A stretch of DNA of 22,229 nucleotides from Candidatus Altarchaeota archaeon (GCA_018897475.1 JAHIKS010000113.1:1-22229), one strand, 5' to 3'; shown: positions 1 to 8,393, counted from the first letter of the stretch. Notes: generated by a model from the letters alone, not told the origin. Numbers and translations: made by a program.

Positions 1-91
1 AATACTTCTTTACTGCAGCAATGCTTCCGATCGGAAAGCTTATATGGTTTGTTTCACATATCCGTATTGTCCTTGGATTGATTGTTTTCAT
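1..91 (-). CDS. Possible transposase N-terminus, cut by left edge
   Basis: An open frame starts at the ATG complementary to 89-91 and runs leftward off the window, giving 30 residues (begins MKTINPRTIRICETNH, continues ISFPIGSIAAVKKY). The pattern 'short leader, conserved H, then FPIG/IPIG' resembles the start of IS1634/IS4-type transposases as I remember them, but the piece is too short to be certain. Supporting context: the neighbouring corA is broken just beyond this point, as expected if an insertion sequence ended there. A possible transposase C-terminus on the same strand enters from the right edge. It could instead be an unrelated small gene or non-coding DNA. Confidence 0.35.
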   Translation of the reverse strand, partial: MKTINPRTIRICETNHISFPIGSIAAVKKY

Positions 92-115
92 GGTACAAAT
101 CAATCACCAAGGACA
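68..115. repeat. Long imperfect inverted repeat (hairpin) around the left ORF start
   Basis: TGTCCTTGG (68-76) plus ATTGATT (77-83) pair with AATCAAT (98-104) plus CCAAGGACA (107-115). This gives 16 base pairs interrupted only by a two-base bulge at 105-106. The 14-base loop (84-97) contains the minus-strand start codon of the putative transposase. It lies just before the point where corA homology begins. It could be the end structure of an insertion sequence or a hairpin that hides the start codon in read-through transcripts. Pairing is seen directly; function is inferred. Confidence 0.7.
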
Positions 116-120
116 CTTAA

Positions 121-603
121 ATCTCAAGTGTCAAAGTTGGGATAATAAGGAAGGCGTCCAAGAAAACCCTCCAGAAAATCTTCCGGCTGAGGAAGAATCT
201 CCTGCTCCTGAGGAAGGCAATATGGCCTGCCAGGGAGATGATTTACGAATTGCAGATAGCTGACATGCCCCACTCCGAGAGGAGGACCACCGTCTATTAC
301 CGGGATCTCTACGACCACATAACGAGAGTGATAGACATGGTGGAAACATACAGGGAGCTGTTAACCGGGTCTCTTGACACATACCTGTCGACAATCTCAA
401 ACAACATGAACGAGGTCATGAAGGTTCTCACAGTAGTGGCCTCATTAATGATGGTTCCCACCTTAATATCAGGAATATACGGCATGAATTTCAGGTACAT
501 GCCGGAGCTGGCTTGGGCCTATGGCTATCCCTTCGCCCTGTCTCTAATGGCCTTCACAATGCTTGCAATGATTATCTACTTCAGACGCAAGAGGTGGATC
601 TGA
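121..603 (+). pseudogene. corA: 5'-truncated CorA magnesium/cobalt transporter
   Basis: The frame is open from just after a stop at 118-120 to the TGA at 601-603, about 160 residues. It matches only the C-terminal part of CorA: the end of the cytoplasmic helical stalk (RLRKNLLLLRKAIWPAREM), the conserved YYRDLYDHI segment, the stalk/TM1 helix, the signature YGMNF (478-492) at the pore mouth, TM2, and the basic tail RRKRWI. CorA proteins are usually about 310-370 residues, so roughly the first half is missing. Homology stops at the putative insertion-sequence end, which suggests disruption by insertion. An internal ATG at 238 could give a 121-residue membrane stub, but a working channel is unlikely because the funnel domain is absent. 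An intact mgtE lies next door. Confidence 0.85.
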
Positions 604-660
604 TTTCTATCTCCCTCTCCTGAGTTCAACATGGTTGGACTTCAATCAAACGCTCAATTT

Positions 661-1914
661 TTATAGTATAATTGTTGCCAGACCCAAAAATACAAAAAAT
701 CCAAAAACATCAGTAGCAGTTGTTATGAAGATAGTTGCTGACGAAGCAGGATCTTTTCCTAGACGCTTCATTATTAGTGGAATCGTTGCTCCAAATAAAC
801 CAGCAACTATTAGATTGACAATCATCGCTAATCCTATAACCAAACCAAGCAGTGGATTCTTGTTCCATAATGTGGCCACAACAGCAACTAAAACACCATT
901 TATAATTCCATTGATTCCACCAGCCAACATTTCATTAATAATAACCTGTTTACCTGTTTTCAACTCTATTTCTTTCAATGCCAATCCCCTGACAACAACT
1001 GCCAGGGTCTGTGTTCCAGCATTTCCTCCCATACCTGCTACTACGGGCATATAAACTGCCAACAGCACAAATGCAGAGATAGTTTCCTGAAAAAGCCCCA
1101 CAACAGACGCAGCGAGAAATGCCGTACCGAGATTGATAATCAGCCACTTGTATCTGTTTTTTACTTTTATTAATGCAGAATCAAGAACATCCTCTTCTTT
1201 GCTAACACCGGCAAAATCACTAAGATTGTTTAATGATCGCCTTTCTATTAATCTAAGAATATCATCAGAATAAATAACCCCCAAGATACTCTCATCTTTA
1301 TCCAAAATTATAACTTTATTGTGTGGGTGTTTCTTGAATATACTAACAACCTCGGTTTCATCTCTATCATATTTGATATGGGGCACTTTTTTAACGTACT
1401 TATCGATTTTTTCTTTATCTTTATGTAGGGCAAGAACATGGCCTAGCAACTCTCCTATCAAAAAACCATCTTTAACAACAAGTATGGTTGGAAATTTTCC
1501 CGTTCTTTTTTCATGTTTTTGAATTATTTCAGAAAGTTCTTCAAAGGCGATATCTTCATTTACTTCAATATAGTCCAAACTCATCATACCTGCGGCAGTT
1601 CTTGGATTAAATTTAAGCAGAAGCTCTACCTTCTCTTTCATCTCTTCGCTTAATTTTTTAACAATCTTGTTTCTTCTATGGACATCTATATTCTGTAACA
1701 AATCAGTTGCTTCATCAGGATCCAAATAATCAACAAGTTCTATTAATTCTTCATCATTTAATCCACTCATAATCTCTTGGCGTAATCGTTTTGACAAATC
1801 CAAAAGAAAAAATCCCCGATTGTTTACGGGTATTTCTCTAAAAATAGATATTCTTTTCTTTGGAGAAGATAATATTCTATACACTAAATTATTTTCAGCT
1901 CTCTTTTTTGTCAT
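661..1914 (-). CDS. mgtE: MgtE-family magnesium transporter
   Basis: This 417-residue protein has the full MgtE architecture. An N-terminal helical MgtE_N domain covers about residues 30-115 (with FNPRTAAGMMS before the CBS pair). A CBS pair covers about 117-230 and should sense Mg2+ and close the channel. Five membrane helices follow from about 255 to the end. The pore family signatures are present: PVVAGMGGNAGTQTLAVVVRG (from 290) and ATDVFGFFVFLGLA (400-413), the latter holding the conserved Mg2+-coordinating aspartate (402). Slightly shorter than the 450-residue Thermus protein. It is clearly AT-rich: 20 G/C of 60 bases in 1681-1740, against 31 of 60 in 6721-6780. That suggests acquisition from elsewhere, probably compensating for the broken corA beside it. 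The start has no Shine-Dalgarno sequence. Confidence 0.95.
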   Translation of the reverse strand: MTKKRAENNLVYRILSSPKKRISIFREIPVNNRGFFLLDLSKRLRQEIMSGLNDEELIELVDYLDPDEATDLLQNIDVHRRNKIVKKLSEEMKEKVELLLKFNPRTAAGMMSLDYIEVNEDIAFEELSEIIQKHEKRTGKFPTILVVKDGFLIGELLGHVLALHKDKEKIDKYVKKVPHIKYDRDETEVVSIFKKHPHNKVIILDKDESILGVIYSDDILRLIERRSLNNLSDFAGVSKEEDVLDSALIKVKNRYKWLIINLGTAFLAASVVGLFQETISAFVLLAVYMPVVAGMGGNAGTQTLAVVVRGLALKEIELKTGKQVIINEMLAGGINGIINGVLVAVVATLWNKNPLLGLVIGLAMIVNLIVAGLFGATIPLIMKRLGKDPASSATIFITTATDVFGFFVFLGLATIIL

Positions 1915-1960
1915 CTTAATTATATACTATTTGTTTCTTTTTAATTTATCTTTTTCAGAT
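1915..1960. promoter_or_regulatory. Shared AT-rich divergent promoter region, mgtE/nre
   Basis: The 46 bases between two divergent start codons are almost all A/T. On the plus strand a TATA-like AATTATATACT (about 1918-1928) sits roughly 35 bases ahead of the nre ATG, which allows a very short leader. On the minus strand an A-rich element near 1936-1946 could serve mgtE. Neither gene has a ribosome binding site, in keeping with leaderless or short-leader transcripts. The boundary between foreign-looking and resident DNA appears to fall here. Confidence 0.45.
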
Positions 1961-3232
1961 ATGAAAACGAAGTATCAATCATGGGAGAAACCACACTGCG
2001 AGGTAACGAAGGCAATGCAGAAAAGATACCCCAGAAACAAAGAGATATGTCTGCTCTGCAAGGGAGGAAGGCTGCTCTGCGGCCTGTCATCGTGCCCCCT
2101 CATTAGGAAAATAAACATCCAGGGACCGATAAAAGAAAGGCTATCAAAGGACATGTCAGGGCTCTCCCCATCTATATTCGTTGGCTGGAAGGGCTACCCG
2201 GATGTATTTGTTGGACCGATGACCTCCCTGGACCCGGAGAAAGCCCACCTCCTCGATGACCCATCAAAGTGGTACGGTCTTGACTTCGATGACATCATTG
2301 GAATGCGCTCCGTCCTGGTGAGGTCAAAGAAGCAGGAGGGAATTCACTCAAGAAACAGATTCATCGAGAATTCCCAGGAGATTGCCCTTGCTGTAAAACC
2401 CACTGAAATAGAGACAGAGTTCAAGAAAACGCCCTCCTACTCAATCTCCTTCTCGTCCCTGAGCCAGCCGATGGGTCCGTCAGGGGTTCTGGAAAGGCTC
2501 AGAATAACTGAAAACCCGAAAATCCCGAGAAAGGTAGACTCCATAGTCTCCGACGAGCTAAAGGCCGTTGATATGGCCACTCAGCTCTATGACAAGGACT
2601 TCGACGTCTATTATCTCACGAAAGTTCTGGCATCGGGGGCCCTCGGTCTCAATGATAACAAAAAAATGGTGCCGACGAGATGGTCCATTACAGCCGTTGA
2701 TGACATGATATCCAAGGACCAGATGAAGAGAATCCGAGAATATCCATCAATAAACGAGTTCCAGGTTTATAGTAATGAATACCTCCACAATCACTTCGAG
2801 GTCCTCCTCATGCCCGGCCCCTGGGAGTTCGAGCAGTTCGAGGCCTGGGCCCCAAAGACCCTCTGGACCCAGCACAGCAAGGAACCGGTAATCCAGGAGG
2901 AACACGAGCTCTTCAAGGGCCGCACATCATACGCCATGAAGGAGGCCGGCGGTTACTATGCGGGGCGGATAGGCGTCACCGAAGCCCTTGACAGAATGAA
3001 AAGACAGGCCCGCGCAATACTCTTCAGGGAAATCTCCGAGGGCTATATAATCCCTGTCGGCGTCTGGGAGGTAAGGGAAAACGTAAGGAAGGCAATGGAG
3101 AAGAAGCCCAGCAAATTCAACTCACTCAAGGAAGCCCTCAATGATGTGAATTCAAGGCTCACTATCCCCCTTCGTGAATACATGAAAAGAAGTGAGATTC
3201 TAAAGCAGAGAAGATTAAACGAATGGGTCTGA
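1961..3232 (+). CDS. nreA: Nre-family DNA repair protein with zinc motif and PIP box
   Basis: This 423-residue protein matches the archaeal Nre family (DUF650 followed by DUF651). In Haloferax, NreA works with Hef-pathway factors in repair of DNA damage. Residues 30-45 form a CxxC-x6-C-x4-C zinc-binding motif. The last residues, Q416-R-R-L-N-E-W-V423, fit a C-terminal PCNA-interacting (PIP-like) motif, a known trait of the family. I chose ATG 1961 because an in-frame upstream ATG (1820) would add 47 hydrophobic residues lying over the start of mgtE and ahead of the family's usual N-terminus (zinc motif about 30 residues in). It ends one base before the convergent trkH stop. NreA and NreB are hard to tell apart here, so the symbol is provisional. 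Confidence 0.92.
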   Translation: MKTKYQSWEKPHCEVTKAMQKRYPRNKEICLLCKGGRLLCGLSSCPLIRKINIQGPIKERLSKDMSGLSPSIFVGWKGYPDVFVGPMTSLDPEKAHLLDDPSKWYGLDFDDIIGMRSVLVRSKKQEGIHSRNRFIENSQEIALAVKPTEIETEFKKTPSYSISFSSLSQPMGPSGVLERLRITENPKIPRKVDSIVSDELKAVDMATQLYDKDFDVYYLTKVLASGALGLNDNKKMVPTRWSITAVDDMISKDQMKRIREYPSINEFQVYSNEYLHNHFEVLLMPGPWEFEQFEAWAPKTLWTQHSKEPVIQEEHELFKGRTSYAMKEAGGYYAGRIGVTEALDRMKRQARAILFREISEGYIIPVGVWEVRENVRKAMEKKPSKFNSLKEALNDVNSRLTIPLREYMKRSEILKQRRLNEWV

Positions 3233-3233
3233 C

Positions 3234-4706
3234 TCATCCCTTTTTCTTCCTGAAGATAATCGAGCTGAATATCGTTAGAACCGGAAATATCTCAAGCCTG
3301 CCTATCCACATCAATGCAATTAGAGCAAGCTTCCCCAGCGAGTTCATCATAAACCAGGAAGCGCTGGAAACATTCACAAGCCCCACATTACCCATGGCTG
3401 AGAGAGTCAGGAAGAGGGACTGCATGCCAGAATAGCCAAGGAACATCATGGCGAAGGTGCCGACAATGGCAACAAACATATAGGCAAAAGACAGCCCGAG
3501 AACGAAGAACACCTCCTCGCCCTCCATGGGCTTTCCACCCAGCTTTATATTCACGACCGCGGATTTCGGCAGAATCAGTTTCTTGAGATTGTATTTAACG
3601 ACGCTGAGGATTAGAATAAACCTGAGAATCTTTATTCCCCCGGCGGTTGAGCCATACATGCCCCCAATATACATCAGCATCGCGAGAATAGCGATTGGGA
3701 GGTCGGGCCAGTTGCCCAGGTCTATGGTGGAGAAACCAGTGCAGGTCATAGCAGCAACGGCCTGGAACAGGCTAACTCTGGACGCATTAACAACTGTTCC
3801 GTGGAAATTCATCCAGAAAGATGCCATAATTATGACTGTGGATATAGCCAGAAGCCCCATCATATACCTGAATTCAATATTCTTGAACAGGGCCTTAATC
3901 TGGCCGTTAAAGAGCCTGAAGTGTATCAGGAATCCAACCGCTCCTATAATCATGAACACTATCAGGATGAATTCAATCAAAGGACTGTTGTAGTAAGCTA
4001 TGCTACTTGCATGGGTGGTAAAACCGCCTGTAGATAACGCCGAGAAGGACTGCACTATGGCATCAAAGAACGGCATCCCCGCCAGATAAAGAAGAGAGAT
4101 GCAGGCAAGGGTATAGATTGAGTATATTTTCCAGGTCTCCTTTATTGTGCTCTTGATTCTGGGCCTTATCTTCTGCTCCCCGACCTCCGAGGAATAATAA
4201 TCCCTGGCGACCGTACCTTTTCTCATTAGGACGACTAACACAAGGACAATTATCCCGATACCACCAACCCACTGGGTCATGGCCCTGTAGAAAAGAATAT
4301 CCCTTGCAACCAACTCCGGCTGCTCTATCATCGTCATGCCCGTGGTTGTCCACCCAGACATGGACTCGAAGAAGGCATCCAAAGGAGCAAGGGTCCCGGA
4401 AATAATGAACGGTAGAGAGCCTACAAGGGCTATGATGAGCCATGCAAGGGAGGTGGTAATCATGGCATGCTTCGTCTTTGAAGGGGAATCCTCAATATCC
4501 ACCCTGCTGAATATGACAAAGAGAAGGTACAAGATTACTGCCGGGGCGACAAAGGCAAGCAGGCTATTGACGGAAAGCCCGCCGCTAACCAGGGCATAAT
4601 ACAGAGTGAGGGCAAGAGGTACGAGAAATATAAGGGACACCACCCTGCATATTCCCCCTAAATCATACAGGGATATCTTGATGTCGCGAAGACTTACTGA
4701 AAGCAT
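3234..4706 (-). CDS. trkH: TrkH/KtrB-type potassium uptake channel subunit
   Basis: This 490-residue membrane protein is the K+-translocating subunit of a Trk system. The four pore-loop filters are visible: TTTGMT (120-125), STGGFTT (225-231), TCTGFST (321-327) and SAMGNVGL (436-443), each around a central filter glycine. Other family blocks are RAMTQWVGGIGI (141-152), GGMYGSTAGGIKILR (348-362) and MWIGRLEIFPVL near the C-terminus. Length is normal. Such channels normally need a cytoplasmic RCK partner (TrkA); none lies in this window, so it must be elsewhere. It is transcribed divergently from the pheT fragment across a 49-base AT-rich gap and convergently with nre. Confidence 0.95.
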   Translation of the reverse strand: MLSVSLRDIKISLYDLGGICRVVSLIFLVPLALTLYYALVSGGLSVNSLLAFVAPAVILYLLFVIFSRVDIEDSPSKTKHAMITTSLAWLIIALVGSLPFIISGTLAPLDAFFESMSGWTTTGMTMIEQPELVARDILFYRAMTQWVGGIGIIVLVLVVLMRKGTVARDYYSSEVGEQKIRPRIKSTIKETWKIYSIYTLACISLLYLAGMPFFDAIVQSFSALSTGGFTTHASSIAYYNSPLIEFILIVFMIIGAVGFLIHFRLFNGQIKALFKNIEFRYMMGLLAISTVIIMASFWMNFHGTVVNASRVSLFQAVAAMTCTGFSTIDLGNWPDLPIAILAMLMYIGGMYGSTAGGIKILRFILILSVVKYNLKKLILPKSAVVNIKLGGKPMEGEEVFFVLGLSFAYMFVAIVGTFAMMFLGYSGMQSLFLTLSAMGNVGLVNVSSASWFMMNSLGKLALIALMWIGRLEIFPVLTIFSSIIFRKKKG

Positions 4707-4755
4707 CGTAATAATAAATAAAAAGACAATAAGTTAAATACCCCCTAAAGGAAAA
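4707..4755. promoter_or_regulatory. Divergent promoter region, trkH/pheT fragment
   Basis: This 49-base A/T-rich gap separates two divergent starts. On the plus strand AAGTTAAATA (about 4731-4740) is TATA-like and AAAGGA shortly before the ATG at 4756 is a weak ribosome binding site. On the minus strand the run TTTTTATTTATTATT (about 4709-4723) could serve trkH. The calls rest on base pattern only. Confidence 0.4.
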
Positions 4756-5550
4756 ATGCCCACCGTAGAATTCAATTTTCAGGATTTGAGCCAGCTCATC
4801 GGGAGGAGATTCAAACCGCATGAATTGAAGGACAGAATCTCGATGCTTGGAACCGACCTAGAGGATATTAATTCCAAATCCATTACCTTGGAGGTCTTCC
4901 CGGACAGGCCGGACCTCCTTTCAGTGGAGGGCTTCTCAAGAGCGCTTGAGGGGGTCCTAAGAATCAATACCGGGCTCAAGGATTATCCTGTAAAGGAGTC
5001 AGGTATGAAGCTCTTGGTCGATTCCTCAGTAAAAAACGTAAGGCCATTCATTGCTTCGGGGATTATGAGGGGGGTCTCAATCACCGGGGAGAACCTAATA
5101 TCTCTCATGGACATTCAGGAGAAACTTCACATAACCCATGGAAGGAACAGAAAGAAGGTGGCGATAGGAGTCCACGATTTGAGCAGGATAGAGCCACCGT
5201 TCCTTTACAGGGCAGTAAAGCCGAATGAACTCCGATTTATACCCTTGGACATGCATGAGGAATTAACACCTGGCGAAATTCTCAGGAGGCATCCAAAGGG
5301 AATAGGCTACGCATACGTCCTTCAGGACCTTGACAGGTATCCCATAATCCTTGACAAGAACGATAACGTTCTCTCTTTTCCCCCAATCATAAACGGTGAG
5401 CTTACCAGAGTTTCTGATAACACGAAGGATATCTTTATAGAGATTACCGGCATGGAGCAGAGGGCCGTCAACCAGGCATTAAACATCCTCGTAACATCCA
5501 TTGCCGACAGGGGCGGGGAGATTCAATCCGTTGAAATTCTGCCAAGATGA
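4756..5550 (+). CDS. pheT: PheRS beta-chain N-terminal half (B1 and B3/B4 editing region) only
   Basis: The 264 residues align well, from memory, with the start of archaeal phenylalanyl-tRNA synthetase beta: MPTVEF at the start, EVFPDRPDLLSVEGFSRAL in the first domain, LQEKLH-like IQEKLHITHGR, KKVAIGVHDLS, PPIINGELTRV and AVNQALNILVTSIADRGG. These cover the B1 and B3/B4 region, which hydrolyses mischarged Tyr-tRNA(Phe). The normal archaeal chain is about 540-560 residues; here the B5 and B6/B7 half, needed for tRNA anchoring and pairing with the alpha chain, is absent. It ends in a clean TGA that overlaps the next start (ATGA). I checked the following DNA and saw no B5-like sequence in another frame. 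It is either a degraded or rearranged pheT, or a free-standing editing-domain protein. A complete pheT should exist elsewhere. Confidence 0.85.
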   Translation: MPTVEFNFQDLSQLIGRRFKPHELKDRISMLGTDLEDINSKSITLEVFPDRPDLLSVEGFSRALEGVLRINTGLKDYPVKESGMKLLVDSSVKNVRPFIASGIMRGVSITGENLISLMDIQEKLHITHGRNRKKVAIGVHDLSRIEPPFLYRAVKPNELRFIPLDMHEELTPGEILRRHPKGIGYAYVLQDLDRYPIILDKNDNVLSFPPIINGELTRVSDNTKDIFIEITGMEQRAVNQALNILVTSIADRGGEIQSVEILPR

Positions 5551-8393
5551 AAATAAAAAAGGTCGATACCAGAGCCTTTGCGGTTTCCGAAAAGAGGGAG
5601 AGGGAGCTGGAGTCGAAACTAACCAAGGGCGTACTCTCCAGAAAGGTCGATATAAAGAGGGCCTACAGGCCAGTAGCAAAGCTCAATGTGTTCAAGCAGG
5701 TTGAGGTACATAAGGGCATCATATCAGAGGAAACGGTCTATGAGGGAAAGGAAAACCATCTCTTCGTTGACCTAGCCGATGCTTCTCTCTATCATTTCCA
5801 AAAACCGAAGAAAATATTGAGACACGATATTCTGAAAAGGCTGCTTGATGCATCTCCCGGGGCGGTAAGGCTCTATGGAGAACTGCTGGAGAAAGCCTAT
5901 ATTTTCAAGGACGAAGCAGAGCAGTCCCAGCTTCTGGAGATAATAAACCAGGGCCTTGTAAAGATTTACAGGCCGGCAGCAAAACTTATGCTAGCAACTC
6001 TTGTTGATGAAATAGGGCCATCCTCCGAGCACCATACGCTCGTGAAGGACAGGATTAAGGTATCATATCGCCCTCCCGGGTTCGAGAGCTCAGACTATGA
6101 CCTATCCTCCTCTCTGGACGAGGCGGACGTACTAGTCGAATCCTATGAAAAGGATTCAATAGCACACTCAATAGAAACCCTAAGCGACTTGATAGCGAAC
6201 CTCTTCGGGGCGAAGGTCACTCTTGAGGGCCTTTTCTTCATGCCGTACATCGAGGGGACCTACACAACAGGTAAGAAAAGCAGGGTGACCCCAGAAATCC
6301 ACTTCCCGCTCTGTTTTCTTGGCGAGAGGTGCATAAAAAAGACAGTTGGAACCAAGATCAAACCCATCGCACTCAGCACATCCATAGACCAGAAGGGGAC
6401 CATCCCGGTCGAGGAACTAACCATAGACTTCTCCGACGTTGTAAACCTCAAGAAGGTGAAGGAGGAGATAAAAGACTCAATAATCTATCCCCTCACAAAC
6501 CCCAAACTGGCCAAGGAATTCGGCAAGAAAGGGGGCGGGGCAATTCTCCTATACGGCCCGCCGGGCTGCGGGAAGACATACATAGCCCGGGCAACCGTCG
6601 GAGAGTGCGGTGTGAACTTTTTTAACATAAACATCAGTGAAATAATCGGGAAAGGGACAAAAGAGGAGGCGGAGAGCCTTCACAGAGTCTTCGTGGAGGC
6701 GGAGAAGAACGCCCCATCCATACTCTTCTTTGATGAATTGGATGCCATCGGGGGCAGGAGAACCGGGGCAACACAGTATGAGGAGAAGATGGAGATAGAC
6801 CAGTTCCTGATGGAGATGGACGGTGTAGAGACACTGCACGAGAACGTCTTGATAATAGCGGCAACAAACGCCCCCTGGAACATAGACCCCGCATTACGCA
6901 GGTCTGTAAGGTTCACCAGGCACATCTTTGTTCCCCCGCCGACCCCTGAAACCAGGGAGGCCCTGTTCAAGAAGCATACCCTGAAGAGAAAGGCGTCCAA
7001 GGACATAGACTTCAGAAAGCTCGCGGAAATGACAGACAGCTATGCATCCTCGGACATAAAGGCAATCTGCGATGCAGCAATCAACATCCCCTGGCAGGAG
7101 GCGGTCAAGGGCGGAGAAAGAAGGGAGGCCTCCATGAATGATTTTTTGGCTGCCATAAATAATCAGAAATCCTCCCTCATACCCTGGTTCAAACTTGCCC
7201 AGAAGGAACTGAAAAAGAGCGGTGAAATGGGCGTCTTTGAAGAATTCTCAGACTATATCATAAAATACGGCGGCGGAGTAGACGAAGTAAAAAAGCCCTC
7301 GATAAACTTCTCGGATGTCGGCGACATGGAGGGCGTAAAGGAGGAGATAAGGAAAAACATAATATATCCTCTGAAGAAACCAGAGCTGGCAAAGGAATTC
7401 AAAAAGAAGGTCGGGGGGGCAATTCTCCTGTACGGCCCGCCGGGCTGCGGGAAGACATATATCGCAAGAGCAACAGCGGGGGAGTGCGAAGTCACGTTCT
7501 TCAACGTAAAGCTTACCGATGTTCTCTCAAAAGAGGTCGGCGAGTCAGAGAAGAATATCCAGGACATATTCGATAGGGCCAGCAAGAACGTTCCAGCAAT
7601 TCTCTTCTTCGACGAGATTGACGCGATAGGGGGCAGAAGGGAATCATCCACAACGTCCGAAAAGAGACTGGTGAATTCCTTCCTCACGGAAATGGACGGC
7701 TTCAAGACGAGGGAGAGCCTTATGATTATCGGTGCAACAAACGCCCCATGGGAGATTGACCCCGCCCTAAGAAGGGCCGGTAGATTCACGCAGCAGCTAT
7801 ACGTCCCGAGGCCGGACCTGAGCGCAAGGAGGGACATATTCATGATACATACGAAGAACGAGCCCATAACGGACGACATCGACTTCAGAAAGCTCGCAGA
7901 AATGACAGAGGGCTATGCGTCCTCGGACATAAAGGCAATCTGCGAACTGGCGGCAGAAATCCCCTGGGATGAGGCAATGAAGGGCAAGGAAAAAAGAAAG
8001 ATATCCATGGAAGACTTCACGAAAGCGATAGACAGGAAGAGCTCCTCCCTGAAGCCATGGTATTCCTCGGCGGAGAGGCAGATTAAGAAGAGCGGCGAGA
8101 GGGACATATACGATGATTTGGTTGATGATATCGAGCAATTCAAATCAATGACTCCTTCCGTCACAGACATAAAGAAGACGCTTCAGGATGAGAAGAAGAG
8201 ACTCGGGTTGAATACAGAAAGCGAGAGGGGCGAGACAACGAAACTTCGCGAGGAGAAGAAAAAGCTCGAGGAGATGATTAAGATAACCAAGAATAAATTC
8301 AAAAAGGGCGAGATAGACCAGAAGGTGCTCGATGACCTCGTCGAGGAGTACGAGAGAAAACTGATAGAGATAGAGGTCAAGCTGAAGAAATAA
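5547..8393 (+). CDS. Double-AAA ATPase, Cdc48/VCP-like, with novel N-domain
   Basis: This 948-residue protein has two AAA modules of the Cdc48 type and probably remodels or unfolds protein complexes. D1 has Walker A GPPGCGKT at 337-344 and Walker B FFDELDA with D396/E397. D2 has the same Walker A at 630-637 and D689/E690. D2 keeps the consensus pore-side helix (VGESEKN) and a normal ALRRAGRF arginine-finger block. D1 is altered: GKGTKEEAES replaces VGESE, and SVRF replaces GRF. Residues 1-290 do not look like the Cdc48 double-psi barrel and I do not recognise them; two similar words, YRPVAKL (40-46) and YRPAAKL (141-147), occur there. The C-terminus (about 870-948) is a charged coiled coil. 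Larger than ordinary archaeal Cdc48 (about 730-800). Its start overlaps the pheT-half stop, so the two are probably translated together. Confidence 0.9.
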   Translation: MKIKKVDTRAFAVSEKRERELESKLTKGVLSRKVDIKRAYRPVAKLNVFKQVEVHKGIISEETVYEGKENHLFVDLADASLYHFQKPKKILRHDILKRLLDASPGAVRLYGELLEKAYIFKDEAEQSQLLEIINQGLVKIYRPAAKLMLATLVDEIGPSSEHHTLVKDRIKVSYRPPGFESSDYDLSSSLDEADVLVESYEKDSIAHSIETLSDLIANLFGAKVTLEGLFFMPYIEGTYTTGKKSRVTPEIHFPLCFLGERCIKKTVGTKIKPIALSTSIDQKGTIPVEELTIDFSDVVNLKKVKEEIKDSIIYPLTNPKLAKEFGKKGGGAILLYGPPGCGKTYIARATVGECGVNFFNINISEIIGKGTKEEAESLHRVFVEAEKNAPSILFFDELDAIGGRRTGATQYEEKMEIDQFLMEMDGVETLHENVLIIAATNAPWNIDPALRRSVRFTRHIFVPPPTPETREALFKKHTLKRKASKDIDFRKLAEMTDSYASSDIKAICDAAINIPWQEAVKGGERREASMNDFLAAINNQKSSLIPWFKLAQKELKKSGEMGVFEEFSDYIIKYGGGVDEVKKPSINFSDVGDMEGVKEEIRKNIIYPLKKPELAKEFKKKVGGAILLYGPPGCGKTYIARATAGECEVTFFNVKLTDVLSKEVGESEKNIQDIFDRASKNVPAILFFDEIDAIGGRRESSTTSEKRLVNSFLTEMDGFKTRESLMIIGATNAPWEIDPALRRAGRFTQQLYVPRPDLSARRDIFMIHTKNEPITDDIDFRKLAEMTEGYASSDIKAICELAAEIPWDEAMKGKEKRKISMEDFTKAIDRKSSSLKPWYSSAERQIKKSGERDIYDDLVDDIEQFKSMTPSVTDIKKTLQDEKKRLGLNTESERGETTKLREEKKKLEEMIKITKNKFKKGEIDQKVLDDLVEEYERKLIEIEVKLKK

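Noticed and set aside
40..51. Restriction-site-like AAGCTT and nearby words at the left edge as a cloning scar
   Set aside because: Single common hexamers occur by chance; nothing vector-like follows.
1820..1960. Upstream in-frame ATG extending nre by 47 hydrophobic residues as a signal or membrane anchor
   Set aside because: It would lie over the start of mgtE in AT-rich foreign-looking DNA, and Nre proteins are soluble with the zinc motif near the N-terminus.
3526..4599. Plus-strand open frames within trkH
   Set aside because: Shadows of a well-conserved trkH with all four pore filters; no recognisable protein.
5501..5704. Possible frameshift hiding the rest of pheT
   Set aside because: The other plus frames after 5550 show no B5-like sequence, and the AAA frame begins at once with an ATGA overlap.
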